From Acinetobacter pecorum (GTDB taxonomy: Bacteria; Pseudomonadota; Gammaproteobacteria; Pseudomonadales; Moraxellaceae): a stretch of 64,000 nucleotides of DNA. The notes under the pieces were generated by a model. It was not told where the DNA came from, made no database searches, and worked only from the letters and a program-made list of their open reading frames with translations. Positions 27,992 to 38,443 of the stretch are shown piece after piece. The stretch covers positions 1-64,000 of the forward strand of contig NZ_JACSPT010000009.1 in NCBI RefSeq assembly GCF_014837015.1. Direction: 5' to 3'. A program made the position numbers and the translations under genes. Position 1 is the first letter of the stretch, and the number at the start of each line of letters is the position of its first letter.

Positions 27992-28219
27992 TTATTTTTT
28001 GTTCGAAATCTTTTCTTCTAGTGCCTCAACCTGTTTGAGCAATTCATCCAGACGATAATTGGCTTTATTTAGGGCAGTGCGTTGACGTTCAATTTCTTCT
28101 TTAGACACCAGATCCATTTTAGCCACAGCTTCATTTAACAGGGCACGGAGATTATGTTCCAAATCTTTCTTAGGTTGTTCGACTTGCTGCATAATTGCTT
28201 GTAATAAGGTTTCAATCAT
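27992..28219 (-). CDS. ubiK: ubiquinone biosynthesis accessory factor UbiK (BMFP)
   Basis: The 75-residue product has an amphipathic N-terminal helix (MIETLLQAIMQQ) and a long C-terminal coiled coil (residues 35-73), the plan of UbiK. In E. coli UbiK binds UbiJ and membranes and supports the later steps of coenzyme Q synthesis. The start at 28219 fits the family; in-frame ATGs at 28231, 28237 and 28261 have no SD. An extended -10 on the minus strand at 28252-28260 would start the message near 28245, ruling out 28261. It probably forms an operon with comM. Confidence 0.85.
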   Translation of the reverse strand: MIETLLQAIMQQVEQPKKDLEHNLRALLNEAVAKMDLVSKEEIERQRTALNKANYRLDELLKQVEALEEKISNKK

Positions 28220-28251
28220 CGTCTGATCCATTGCCATAGAAAGGAGCGCAC

Positions 28252-28270
28252 AGTTTAGCATTGCTAAAAT
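28252..28270. promoter_or_regulatory. overlapping divergent extended -10 elements (ubiK / rightward)
   Basis: The dyad AGTTTAGCA-T-TGCTAAAAT presents TGCTAAACT on the minus strand, positioned for ubiK, and TGCTAAAAT on the plus strand, pointing toward glnK 230 bases away. RNA polymerase can occupy only one at a time if both are real. Confidence 0.4.
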
Positions 28271-28439
28271 GCAGACTATAGTATTTCAGATAAAATATAG
28301 ACTTATTCGGGCAGAGATATTGTAAAAATCCACATAAAAAATGTCTATTTTTTGAAGATTCAAGGACTTTATAAGTATAAAATAAGGTATAAATAGACCA
28401 CATGCCGAGCTTTCTAATTTCCCCCGACCTTAGGGATCT

Positions 28440-28455
28440 TGGCATGAAATTTGAA
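28440..28455 (+). promoter_or_regulatory. near-consensus sigma-54 promoter of glnK-amtB
   Basis: TGGCATGAAATTTGAA agrees with TGGCAYRN4TTGCW except for A in place of the -12 C. It lies 41 bases before the glnK ATG. glnK-amtB operons are commonly sigma-54/NtrC-dependent, which supports the assignment. Confidence 0.6.
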
Positions 28456-28460
28456 CGTAA

Positions 28461-28835
<375 letters not shown>

Positions 28836-28893
28836 CTTGGCACGAAGTTTGCTGGGTACCTAATAACTCACAAAAACTTGGTTGGGGGATACG

Positions 28894-30306
28894 ATGAAAA
28901 AAATGCTACTCGCGTTCGGCATGGCCGGCGCTCTTTTTGGTGGTTCTGTTGCATGGGCTGAAGAAGCTGCAACAGCAACAATACCAACAGAAGAAATTGT
29001 GCTTGTTGAAGAAGCAGGCGATACAACACTAAATACAACAGAGACTACAGCAGTCATTGCTGAAGCAGCGCCAGTCGAAGCCGTAATACCTGCAGAAGAA
29101 GAACCAACGCTAGATACTGGTGATACCGCCTGGATTTTAACCTCGACCGCTCTGGTTTTATTGATGACCATTCCTGGTTTGGCGCTATTTTATGGCGGTA
29201 TGGTCCGCAAGAAAAATGTCCTGGCGACCATGGCACATAGCTTTGTTGCTGCTACAGTGGTCAGTATTGCCTGGGTCATTATTGGTTATACCCTCGCTTT
29301 CGGGGAAGGTAACGCCTTTATAGGTAGCCTGGATAAATTCATGTTAGCGGGAATCACCACAGAAGCACTTTCGGGCACGATTCCTGAAATCCTATTCGTG
29401 ATTTTCCAAATGACTTTTGCCATTATTACGGTTGCCATCATCAGCGGTTCGATTGCAGAACGTATGAAATTTGGTGCTTTCGTTGCTTTCATCGCACTTT
29501 GGGTGGTGATTGTCTATGCCCCAATTACCCACTGGGTGTGGGGTGGCGGCTGGTTAGGTAACGATGGCGCGCTTGATTTTGCTGGTGGTACAGTCGTACA
29601 TATCAACTCGGGTGTTGCTGGTCTGGTAGCGGCATATATGCTGGGCAAACGTATGGGCTTGGGCCGTGAATCTATGGCACCACATAACCTGACCCTTACA
29701 GTGATCGGAGCATCTTTGCTCTGGGTGGGCTGGTTCGGTTTCAATGGTGGTTCTGCATTAGGTGCAAACGGTTCTGCAGGCTATGCCTTGATCGTGACTC
29801 AAGTGGCAGCAGCAGCAGCAGCTATCTCTTGGTTAATCACTGAAAAACTGGTGCGTGGTAAAGCTTCTGTACTGGGTGGCGTATCAGGTGCAGTTGCAGG
29901 TCTGGTCGTGATTACTCCTGCTGCAGGTTTTGTGACCGTAGGCGGTGCGCTGGCGATGGGTCTGATCGGTGGTGTGGTGTGTTTCTGGGGGATTACAGCA
30001 CTGAAACGCGCATTGAAAGCCGATGACTCTTTGGATGCTTTTGGCCTGCATGGCGTAGGTGGTATTGTAGGTGCGATTTTAACAGCCTTCTTTGCCAGCG
30101 AATTCATCATGGGTGACAATGCCCCTGCCAATGTCATGCATCAGCTTTGGGTGCAAGTGGAAGGTGTGTTGGCGACAATTGCTTACTCTGCGATCATGAC
30201 CTTCATTATCCTCAAAGTCATTGACTTGATCATTGGAATCCGTGTGACATCTGATGATGAGCGTATGGGACTGGATTTGAGCCAACATGGCGAACGTGTC
30301 GAATAA
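28894..30306 (+). CDS. amtB: ammonium transporter AmtB
   Basis: The 470-residue inner-membrane channel imports ammonium. A signal peptide (1-22, cut after AWA) is followed by an unusually long acidic Ala/Glu/Thr-rich stretch to about residue 67, then eleven membrane segments beginning ILTSTALVLLMTIPGLALFYGGM. Family motifs present include THWVWGGGWL and DFAGGTVVHINSG (containing the twin-His region's first His) and the second conserved His in FGLHGVGGIVGAI. The start at 28894 follows GGGGGA; a TTG four codons earlier is not needed. It is cotranscribed with glnK, which is expected to plug it. Confidence 0.95.
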   Translation: MKKMLLAFGMAGALFGGSVAWAEEAATATIPTEEIVLVEEAGDTTLNTTETTAVIAEAAPVEAVIPAEEEPTLDTGDTAWILTSTALVLLMTIPGLALFYGGMVRKKNVLATMAHSFVAATVVSIAWVIIGYTLAFGEGNAFIGSLDKFMLAGITTEALSGTIPEILFVIFQMTFAIITVAIISGSIAERMKFGAFVAFIALWVVIVYAPITHWVWGGGWLGNDGALDFAGGTVVHINSGVAGLVAAYMLGKRMGLGRESMAPHNLTLTVIGASLLWVGWFGFNGGSALGANGSAGYALIVTQVAAAAAAISWLITEKLVRGKASVLGGVSGAVAGLVVITPAAGFVTVGGALAMGLIGGVVCFWGITALKRALKADDSLDAFGLHGVGGIVGAILTAFFASEFIMGDNAPANVMHQLWVQVEGVLATIAYSAIMTFIILKVIDLIIGIRVTSDDERMGLDLSQHGERVE

Positions 30307-30336
30307 TAATAACTATCTCATAATCAATATATAGTG

Positions 30337-30366
30337 TAAAACGGCCCGAATGGGCTGTTTTTTTTC
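30337..30366 (+). terminator. glnK-amtB terminator
   Basis: AAACGGCCC-GAAT-GGGCTGTTT followed by T; one G-T pair in the stem. It lies 30 bases after the amtB stop. Confidence 0.85.
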
Positions 30367-30383
30367 TATATGTTGCGTAAAGC

Positions 30384-30412
30384 TCTACAAAGTTTGTAAT
30401 TTTTGCTACACT
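30384..30412 (+). promoter_or_regulatory. promoter of nrdR-rib genes
   Basis: TCTACA, a 17-base spacer and the extended -10 TGCTACACT (30404-30412) lie 35 bases before the nrdR ATG. Four of six -35 bases match the sigma-70 consensus. Confidence 0.45.
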
Positions 30413-30446
30413 CGGAAATCATCTGGATTTGCTCAATTAAACCGCT

Positions 30447-30911
30447 ATGCATTGCCCATTTTGCAATACTGCAGACAGTAAAGTGATTGATTCACGCCTG
30501 GCAGCTGAAGGCTGTCAGATTCGTCGTCGTCGTGAATGTGTCAGTTGTAATGAACGCTTCACTACCTTTGAAAGTTATGAAGTGGTGATGCCACGTGTCA
30601 TCAAGTCAGATGGCAAGAATGAGCCTTTTGATGAAGCCAAACTACGTCGCTCCCTGATGCATGCCTTGCAAAAACGCCCGGTGACCCAGGAACAGATTGA
30701 AACCGTGCTAAGTGATATCCAGCTACAGATTCGCCGTCTGGGGGAGCGTGACGTGAAATCACGTACCATCGGTGAAATCGTGATGCAGTCTTTATTTGCT
30801 CTGGATCATGTTGCCTATGTACGTTTCGCTTCGGTTTATCAGGATTTTCAGGATGTCGAAGCTTTTCGTCATCAGATTGAACAGATGCAACAACGAGAAT
30901 TACACGAATAA
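30447..30911 (+). CDS. nrdR: transcriptional repressor NrdR
   Basis: NrdR (154 residues) represses ribonucleotide reductase genes and senses dATP/ATP. The zinc ribbon is Cys3-Cys6 and Cys31-Cys34; the basic [11 protein letters not shown] follows the family exactly. The ATP-cone domain spans about 49-139 ([36 protein letters not shown]). It is 2 bases upstream of ribD, and the nrdR-ribD linkage is conserved in proteobacteria. No NrdR box cluster is visible here; its targets lie elsewhere. Confidence 0.96.
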   Translation: MHCPFCNTADSKVIDSRLAAEGCQIRRRRECVSCNERFTTFESYEVVMPRVIKSDGKNEPFDEAKLRRSLMHALQKRPVTQEQIETVLSDIQLQIRRLGERDVKSRTIGEIVMQSLFALDHVAYVRFASVYQDFQDVEAFRHQIEQMQQRELHE

Positions 30912-30913
30912 AC

Positions 30914-32002
30914 ATGGCTGAATTGAATCAAGATCGAATCTGGATGCAGCGTGCCATTGAATTGGCTCGTCAGGGGCAATATTCCACCAAACCGAATCCG
31001 AATGTCGGCTGTGTCATTGTTAAGGATGGCATCGTGATTGGTGAAGGCTTTCATCCCCAAGCCGGTCAGCCACATGCTGAAGTCTTTGCGCTGCGTCAGG
31101 CCGGTGAACAGGCACGTGGTGCAACCGCTTATGTGACTTTAGAACCTTGTGCGCATTATGGCCGGACACCGCCTTGTGCCAAAGGCTTGGTTGAGGCAGG
31201 CGTGGCAAAAGTTATTGTTGCCTGTCCTGATCCCAATCCGCTGGTGGCCGGCAAGGGTGTACAGATCCTGAAAGATGCCGGGATCGAAGTCAAGGTTGGT
31301 ATTTGTGAAGATGAAGCGCATCAGCTGAATCAAGGTTTCCTGAAGGCTATGGCAACCGGCCAACCTTATGTGCGTTTAAAAATTGCCTCAAGCCTGGATG
31401 GCCGTACCGCGATGGCATCGGGTGAATCAAAATGGATTACCGGTGTGGAAGCACGTCAGGATGTACAGCACTGGCGTGCGATTTCAGGCGCGGTGATCAC
31501 CGGGATTGATACGGTTCTTGCGGATGACTGTGAACTGAATGTGCGTCAACTGGACGGGATTGAAGATATCAAGACCGTGGTGCAACCAAAACGGATTATT
31601 CTGGACCGTCAGGGGCGTTTACCACTCAACGCAAAAATTTTAGCGCAAGCCGACACCGTGATGGTGATGGGGCCATTTCGTCAGGAGCTTGCAGAACTGG
31701 GTGTGCTACACTTGCCGGTACAGCCTTTAGCAGAATTATTAAAGCAACTGGTTCAGCAACATCAGATTTACGATGTGTTGGTGGAAGCAGGAGCCACTTT
31801 ATCTACGGCATTTTTACAACAAAAATTGGTTGATGAACTGATCAGTTACGTTGCACCAACCCTATTAGGCCAGTCTGCGCGTACCATGTTTAATGCAGAA
31901 TTCAGCCGTATGGCCGAACAACTCCGATTTAAGCTGCGCGATGTGACTCTCTTGGGTGATGACGTGCGCTTCAGGCTAATTCCTTTTCAAGAGACACTAT
32001 GA
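30914..32002 (+). CDS. ribD: riboflavin biosynthesis deaminase/reductase RibD
   Basis: This 362-residue bifunctional enzyme catalyses the second and third steps of the GTP branch of riboflavin synthesis. The N-terminal deaminase has the zinc site HAE at 54-56 and PCAHYGRTPPC with Cys79 and Cys88. The C-terminal reductase (about 150-360) begins RLKIASSLDGRTAMASGESKWITG. The stop overlaps the start of the adenine methyltransferase by ATGA, and nrdR ends 2 bases before the start, so the genes form a tight operon. Confidence 0.95.
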   Translation: MAELNQDRIWMQRAIELARQGQYSTKPNPNVGCVIVKDGIVIGEGFHPQAGQPHAEVFALRQAGEQARGATAYVTLEPCAHYGRTPPCAKGLVEAGVAKVIVACPDPNPLVAGKGVQILKDAGIEVKVGICEDEAHQLNQGFLKAMATGQPYVRLKIASSLDGRTAMASGESKWITGVEARQDVQHWRAISGAVITGIDTVLADDCELNVRQLDGIEDIKTVVQPKRIILDRQGRLPLNAKILAQADTVMVMGPFRQELAELGVLHLPVQPLAELLKQLVQQHQIYDVLVEAGATLSTAFLQQKLVDELISYVAPTLLGQSARTMFNAEFSRMAEQLRFKLRDVTLLGDDVRFRLIPFQETL

Positions 32003-33291
32003 GTTCAGAGCCTACGGTTTATCATAAACGTCGCCATGCGGCGCGTACCACCGATGAATATCTTTTCCATCAACTGGTTCCTTATCTGGGCAATAAGCGC
32101 CGTTTACTGCATTTGATTCTGGAAGCTCTGGAGAGTACAGGAACCCTGAAACGTAGCGATGGTCGTGCGCCAATCTTTGCTGATTTTTTTGCCGGTTCAG
32201 GTGTGGTTTCACGTTTGGCCCGCCAGAATGGTTATCGCGTGATTGCCAATGACTGGGAACCGTATAGCCATGCACTGAATCATGCGGTACTGGCCTGTAC
32301 GGAAGCACCGGCATTTAAAGAGTTGGGTGGCTATCAGAAAGCCATTGACTACCTGAACCGTCTGCCTGAAGTCAAAGGCTGGGTCACGCACAACCTCTGT
32401 CCACGTAATGATGAAATCTATGATCCAGCCCGTGACCGTTTGTTCTTCAAACGCCGTAACGGCATGCGTATTGATGCGATTCGCCAGCAGATTGCCGCCT
32501 GGCAGGCCCAAGGTGCAATTGATGATGTGGAAATGTCTGCCTTGCTGGCCCCTTTGCTGTATTCAGCCAGTTTTGTCAGCAATACGTCTGGTGTTTTCAA
32601 AAGCTTCCACCATGGCTGGGGCGGGAAAACCCAAACTGCGCTGGAACGGATTGAATCATTGCTGTGGCTGACCCCAAGCCGTTTTTGCGAGTCGGATCAG
32701 AAAAAGGGAATGGCCGCAGAAATGTGGTGTGTCGATGCCCAGCATCTGGCCAACCAGATGAGCGGCTTTGAAGTGGATGTGGCCTATCTGGATCCGCCAT
32801 ATAATCAGCATGCGTATAGCAGTAATTATCATGTGTTGAATGCATTGACCTTATGGGATCAGGTCGATTTGCCAACCCCGGACACCAAAGGCTTTAAGAG
32901 TGGGATTGACCGGGCATGGCGCAAAGAGCGTCCGAGCCAGTACAACTCCTCTAAATATGCCAAAGAAGCCTATGAGAGCCTGCTGGCCACCATCAATGCG
33001 CGCTTTATTCTGACCAGTTATTCAACCGACGGGAATATCAGCGCCACCGATTTATTACAGGCCAACCTGAAACGTGGCCGGGTCAGCTTGCTGACCCAGG
33101 ATGTACCGCGTTATCGTGTTAGTAAACAGCGTCAGTCCGAACGTGCCCGCGTACTGGAATTTATTGTGATTACCGATACCCACGCCAAGTCGGGTCCGCC
33201 AATCCGCCAGTTACTCAGCCAGCTGCATCATTATGCAGAATTGGGCGGTGTGGATACGACCGGCGTTAGTACCCAGTTGGCACTCTGGTAA
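31999..33291 (+). CDS. orphan D12-class DNA N6-adenine methyltransferase
   Basis: The 430-residue protein carries the motifs of a class D12 (Dam-like) adenine methyltransferase: YLGNKRRLL at 29-37 (motif X), ADFFAGSGVVS at 61-71 (motif I, SAM binding), NDW at 84-86 (motif II) and the catalytic DPPY at 265-268. It is longer than Dam, with an inserted region at about 110-250 that may hold the target-recognition part. It starts inside the last codons of ribD (ATGA) and ends 22 bases before ribE. No restriction enzyme is near. From memory, A. baumannii has a described orphan enzyme of this type (AamA, reported to act on GAATTC); orthology is likely but unchecked. Confidence 0.88.
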   Translation: MSSEPTVYHKRRHAARTTDEYLFHQLVPYLGNKRRLLHLILEALESTGTLKRSDGRAPIFADFFAGSGVVSRLARQNGYRVIANDWEPYSHALNHAVLACTEAPAFKELGGYQKAIDYLNRLPEVKGWVTHNLCPRNDEIYDPARDRLFFKRRNGMRIDAIRQQIAAWQAQGAIDDVEMSALLAPLLYSASFVSNTSGVFKSFHHGWGGKTQTALERIESLLWLTPSRFCESDQKKGMAAEMWCVDAQHLANQMSGFEVDVAYLDPPYNQHAYSSNYHVLNALTLWDQVDLPTPDTKGFKSGIDRAWRKERPSQYNSSKYAKEAYESLLATINARFILTSYSTDGNISATDLLQANLKRGRVSLLTQDVPRYRVSKQRQSERARVLEFIVITDTHAKSGPPIRQLLSQLHHYAELGGVDTTGVSTQLALW

Positions 33292-33313
33292 AAGAATTGA
33301 AAAGGAAATAAAA

Positions 33314-33973
33314 ATGTTTACAGGTATTATCGAAAGCCTCGGCAAAGTTGAAAGTCTGCAAAGCGTTGGCGGTGATGTACGTTTGCGGATTCAGACTGAT
33401 CTGGACATGTCCGATGTACATCTGGGTGATTCTATTGCGACCAATGGTATCTGCCTGACCGTGATCGACTGGGGCGAGAACTGGTATGCGGCTGATGTTT
33501 CCCGTGAAAGCCTGAACCGGACTACACTGGGTAACTGGAAAGCAGGCCAGCCTGTCAATGTCGAAAAAGCCATGCTGCCGACCACACGTTTTGGTGGTCA
33601 TATTGTGTCAGGTCATGTGGATGCAGTCGGCGAAATCACGCTGGTTCGCGAAGACGCCCGCTCGATTTATTATGAAGTGACGGCACCGGCCGAAATTGCC
33701 AAATATCTGGCAGAAAAAGGCTCGGTTACAGTCGACGGCATCAGTCTGACGATTAATCATTTGCGTGGCAGTATCATTAGTCTCAACCTGATTCCGCATA
33801 CAGCGGAGCGGACCAATATCGGTACCTGGAAGGTGGGAACCAAGGTCAACCTGGAAGTTGATGTGCTGGCACGTTATATCGAACGTTTATTGCTGGGTGA
33901 TAAAGCAGCTGAAACCACTGAACAATCGAAAATCAGCATGGATTTTCTAGCTGAAAACGGTTTCTTAAAATAA
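33314..33973 (+). CDS. ribE: riboflavin synthase alpha subunit
   Basis: This 219-residue enzyme converts two molecules of 6,7-dimethyl-8-ribityllumazine to riboflavin. The two lumazine-binding repeats are clear: MFTGIIESLGKV (1-97) and the second starting near GGHIVSGHVDAVGEI (98-200), each with the conserved (S/N)GxCLTV/GISLT strand. The start at 33314 has AAAGGA upstream; the frame extends back to 33233 inside the methyltransferase gene but without family match. The symbol ribC is used in some species. ribBA and ribH are outside the window. A terminator follows. Confidence 0.95.
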   Translation: MFTGIIESLGKVESLQSVGGDVRLRIQTDLDMSDVHLGDSIATNGICLTVIDWGENWYAADVSRESLNRTTLGNWKAGQPVNVEKAMLPTTRFGGHIVSGHVDAVGEITLVREDARSIYYEVTAPAEIAKYLAEKGSVTVDGISLTINHLRGSIISLNLIPHTAERTNIGTWKVGTKVNLEVDVLARYIERLLLGDKAAETTEQSKISMDFLAENGFLK

Positions 33974-33991
33974 GAAAAATGTTGATTTACT

Positions 33992-34028
33992 GAACAGTCT
34001 GATTGAAAAATTAGACTGTTTTTTTATT
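33992..34028 (+). terminator. rib operon terminator
   Basis: AACAGTCT-N14-AGACTGTT followed by T7, 19 bases after the ribE stop. The loop is long and partly self-pairing. Confidence 0.8.
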
Positions 34029-34082
34029 TTTCGGGATAATCAGCAGTTCAACTTGCAAATATTGCCTGGGTGGACGGGTCGA

Positions 34083-34628
34083 ATGCTCGATTTTTTACTT
34101 AACTTGGAACAGTCATTGCCGCTATTGCTCGATCAATACGGGGTATGGATTTATGCAATTCTGTTTCTGGTGATTTTTGCAGAAACCGGTTCTGTATTCT
34201 TCTTTTTTCTGCCGGGTGACAGCTTGTTACTGGCTGTGGGAGCGTTATGCGCCAGCAGTGATATCGTGACCTTGCATTCCATGGGGCTGTTGCTATTTAC
34301 TGCTACAGTGCTGGGTTATAGCGTGAATTATTACACTGGGAAAGTTCTTGGTTTAAAATATTTCAATCAGCATTCACGTTTTTTTAAGCCAGAATATATG
34401 GTGAAAACCAATCACTATTTTATGAAACATGGTGGTAAAACTATCGTTATTGCGCGTTTTATTCCCTTTGTTCGCTCATTTGGCCCTTTTGCTGCAGGAT
34501 CCGCCCATATGAGTTTTGCCACATTCAGCTTCTATAATATTGTGGGGGGTATACTCTGGATTGGCACTTTATTAAGTATTGGTTATCTGCTCGGAAATGC
34601 CGCTTTTATGCTGGCCGACTTTTTCTAG
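34083..34628 (+). CDS. DedA family membrane protein
   Basis: The 181-residue inner-membrane protein shows the DedA/VTT domain: FAETGSVFFFFLPGDSLLLAVGAL near the N-terminus and the conserved ARFIPFVRSFGPFAAGSAHMSFATF (with the Arg and Pro-Phe residues) in the second half. DedA proteins are proposed undecaprenyl-phosphate or phospholipid flippases; loss affects envelope charge, pH tolerance and colistin susceptibility in several bacteria. The start at 34083 gives the normal family length; the frame is open from 34053. It is monocistronic between two terminators. Confidence 0.88.
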   Translation: MLDFLLNLEQSLPLLLDQYGVWIYAILFLVIFAETGSVFFFFLPGDSLLLAVGALCASSDIVTLHSMGLLLFTATVLGYSVNYYTGKVLGLKYFNQHSRFFKPEYMVKTNHYFMKHGGKTIVIARFIPFVRSFGPFAAGSAHMSFATFSFYNIVGGILWIGTLLSIGYLLGNAAFMLADFF

Positions 34629-34636
34629 GATAAAAC

Positions 34637-34664
34637 TAAAAAAGCCCGAATGTTCGGGCTTTTT
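34637..34664. terminator. bidirectional terminator, DedA gene / coiled-coil gene
   Basis: AAAAAGCCCGAA-TG-TTCGGGCTTTTT between convergent genes. Confidence 0.88.
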
Positions 34665-34679
34665 ATGTGAAAGGATGAT

Positions 34680-35309
34680 CTAACTATTGCTTGGTTGATC
34701 AGAAAATTCAGAGTTTTGAATGATATACTCAATTTCTTCTTTGGCTGCAGCACGCATTTTCTCTCTAAGTGCATTGACTGTTTGTTCAATCACCGCTTCT
34801 GCCTCAAGTTCCAGGCGTAAACGCACACTTTCTAATTCGGATAAAATGTTCTGATCCTCAATCTGGATGCGGCCTTTGGCAAAGTCAAAAGTATGCTCAG
34901 GGTTTTTCTGAAAGCGGTCAACATAGTGCTGCACTTCAGTCTTTAGCTGCATATTAATTTCAGCAAGCATTTGGGTCTGTTCGCTCAATTTTCGCTGTTC
35001 TTCAAGACGTAACTGTTCTTGATAGGCCTGTTCCTCGGCACGCTTTTCGGCCAAAGCTTTTTCGAGTGCAAGCTGTTTGCGAATACGGGCTTCTTCAATC
35101 AATTCGGCCTTGCGCTGCGCATAGGCTGCTTCAATCTTGCGTTCAGATTCCTGCTGCAAGCGCTGCTCACGACTCTGCCATTCTTCCAAAGACGTTTCAG
35201 GTTTTAAAATATCGCAGATACGAGAGAGGTCATCGATAAAGGTCTGACGTACAGCTTCCGGCACATTTAACCAGCGCTGTTTAAAATCGGGACCTACATT
35301 TAATGCCAC
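34680..35309 (-). CDS. coiled-coil protein of unknown function
   Basis: This 209-residue protein has a short N-terminal globular part (1-40; VGPDFKQRWLNVPEAVRQTFIDDLSRICDIL) and then a nearly continuous, highly charged coiled coil (about 45-125 and 150-200), rich in Glu, Gln, Arg and Ala. There is no signal peptide or membrane segment, so it is cytosolic. I do not recognise it. It sits 26 bases after holC, in the place where many gamma-proteobacteria have a small gene and valS, which suggests a link to the pepA-holC group but no particular function. Confidence 0.7.
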   Translation of the reverse strand: MALNVGPDFKQRWLNVPEAVRQTFIDDLSRICDILKPETSLEEWQSREQRLQQESERKIEAAYAQRKAELIEEARIRKQLALEKALAEKRAEEQAYQEQLRLEEQRKLSEQTQMLAEINMQLKTEVQHYVDRFQKNPEHTFDFAKGRIQIEDQNILSELESVRLRLELEAEAVIEQTVNALREKMRAAAKEEIEYIIQNSEFSDQPSNS

Positions 35310-35335
35310 GTGCCTCTCCTTATGAATAATATCGG

Positions 35336-37193
<1,858 letters not shown>

Positions 37194-37340
37194 TCACGCC
37201 TGTCTAGATTGGTAAATCATTCAGTCATTGAAACATTTATCTGAATAGATTTTCAATGGGCTGAGCGGCTTAGGTTTTATATTTTTGCTATTCGGGTAAA
37301 CTAGCACTCGTTTTATAGACCTTATTTTGGAAGAATTAAT

Positions 37341-38441
37341 TTGATTATTCGGCGTTATCTGGTCAAGCAAGTTATCTCGACATCCTTGGTGGTGATTGCC
37401 TTATTGACTTTGATCATGATGGGTGGTCGACTGATCAAGTATTTTGGGGTCGCTGCACAAGGCCGTCTGGATGCAGGCATTCTATTTAGCATTATTGGCT
37501 ACCGGCTGCCTGAATTCTTGACCCTGATTCTTCCACTCGGTTTCTTTATTGGACTGATGCTGGTTTTTGGCCGTTTATATGTCGATCATGAAATGGCCGT
37601 CCTGAATGGTAGTGGTGTCAGCCGGCATCAACTGGCGCGCTTGCTAGTGCCGATGACCCTGGTATTTTTGATTGCTCAGGCGGGACTCATGCTCTGGGCT
37701 GCACCTTGGGGAATACGCCAGTTTGAAGCCCTGACCACCAGTCAGGCGGTACGTACCGGTTTTGATCTGGTACGACCCAAAGAATTTATCTCTTCCGGAC
37801 CCTATACCATTTATGCGGGTGACCTGTCTGAAGACCGTAAAAACTTAAAAGATATATTCTTCTATCAGCGCGCGCAAAAAGAAGGCAAGCCGGATGTGAT
37901 GATTCTGGCACAGGAAGCGACCCGAATCGAAATACCAAATGATGCTGCCAATGTGGTAGATCTGGTCCAAGGGCGCCGTTATGAGATTTATCCGGGTACG
38001 CCGCAGTATACTCAAGCTGAATTTGAAAGTTATCGTCTGCGCCTGGAAAGTAATGAAGAAGTAGAGTTTGCCAGTACTGATGTTGAAGCCTTGCCGACTT
38101 CGCAATTATGGAAGAACCGTCAGGATCCTGTGGTGGCTAGTGAACTGGGCTGGCGGGTGTTTGTGCCTTTTGCCATTCTGATTGCCCTGATCCTGGCTGT
38201 AGCCTTGTCTGAGGTAAGTCCACGACAGGGTCGTTATCTTAAGTTATTTCCTGCCCTCATGATCTTTGCCAGTCTGATTGTGGCCCTGATGGCAGTAAAG
38301 ACCCGGATCAGTAAACAGGAAATGGGAATCTGGGCCTATCCATTGATCCTGATTGCCTATGCAATTGCAGGTGCCTTGTTCTCACGTAAACAGAAATTGG
38401 GTCCGAAAATCAAGAAACAGATTCAGCGAGTGAGGTCTTAA
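37341..38441 (+). CDS. lptF: LPS export ABC transporter permease LptF
   Basis: This 366-residue inner-membrane subunit of the LptB2FG transporter extracts LPS (LOS in Acinetobacter) and passes it to LptC. Six membrane segments flank a periplasmic jellyroll-like domain (about 130-255). The start MIIRRYLVKQV is typical. The initiator is TTG; GGAAG lies 7 bases upstream of it, and no ATG is near. The sequence TAAACT (about 37296) could be its -10. lptG begins 2 bases after its stop. Confidence 0.93.
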   Translation: MIIRRYLVKQVISTSLVVIALLTLIMMGGRLIKYFGVAAQGRLDAGILFSIIGYRLPEFLTLILPLGFFIGLMLVFGRLYVDHEMAVLNGSGVSRHQLARLLVPMTLVFLIAQAGLMLWAAPWGIRQFEALTTSQAVRTGFDLVRPKEFISSGPYTIYAGDLSEDRKNLKDIFFYQRAQKEGKPDVMILAQEATRIEIPNDAANVVDLVQGRRYEIYPGTPQYTQAEFESYRLRLESNEEVEFASTDVEALPTSQLWKNRQDPVVASELGWRVFVPFAILIALILAVALSEVSPRQGRYLKLFPALMIFASLIVALMAVKTRISKQEMGIWAYPLILIAYAIAGALFSRKQKLGPKIKKQIQRVRS

Positions 38442-38443
38442 CA

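Noticed and set aside
31999..33291. Restriction-modification system
   Set aside because: Only a methyltransferase is present; neighbours are nrdR, ribD and ribE, with no endonuclease or specificity gene.
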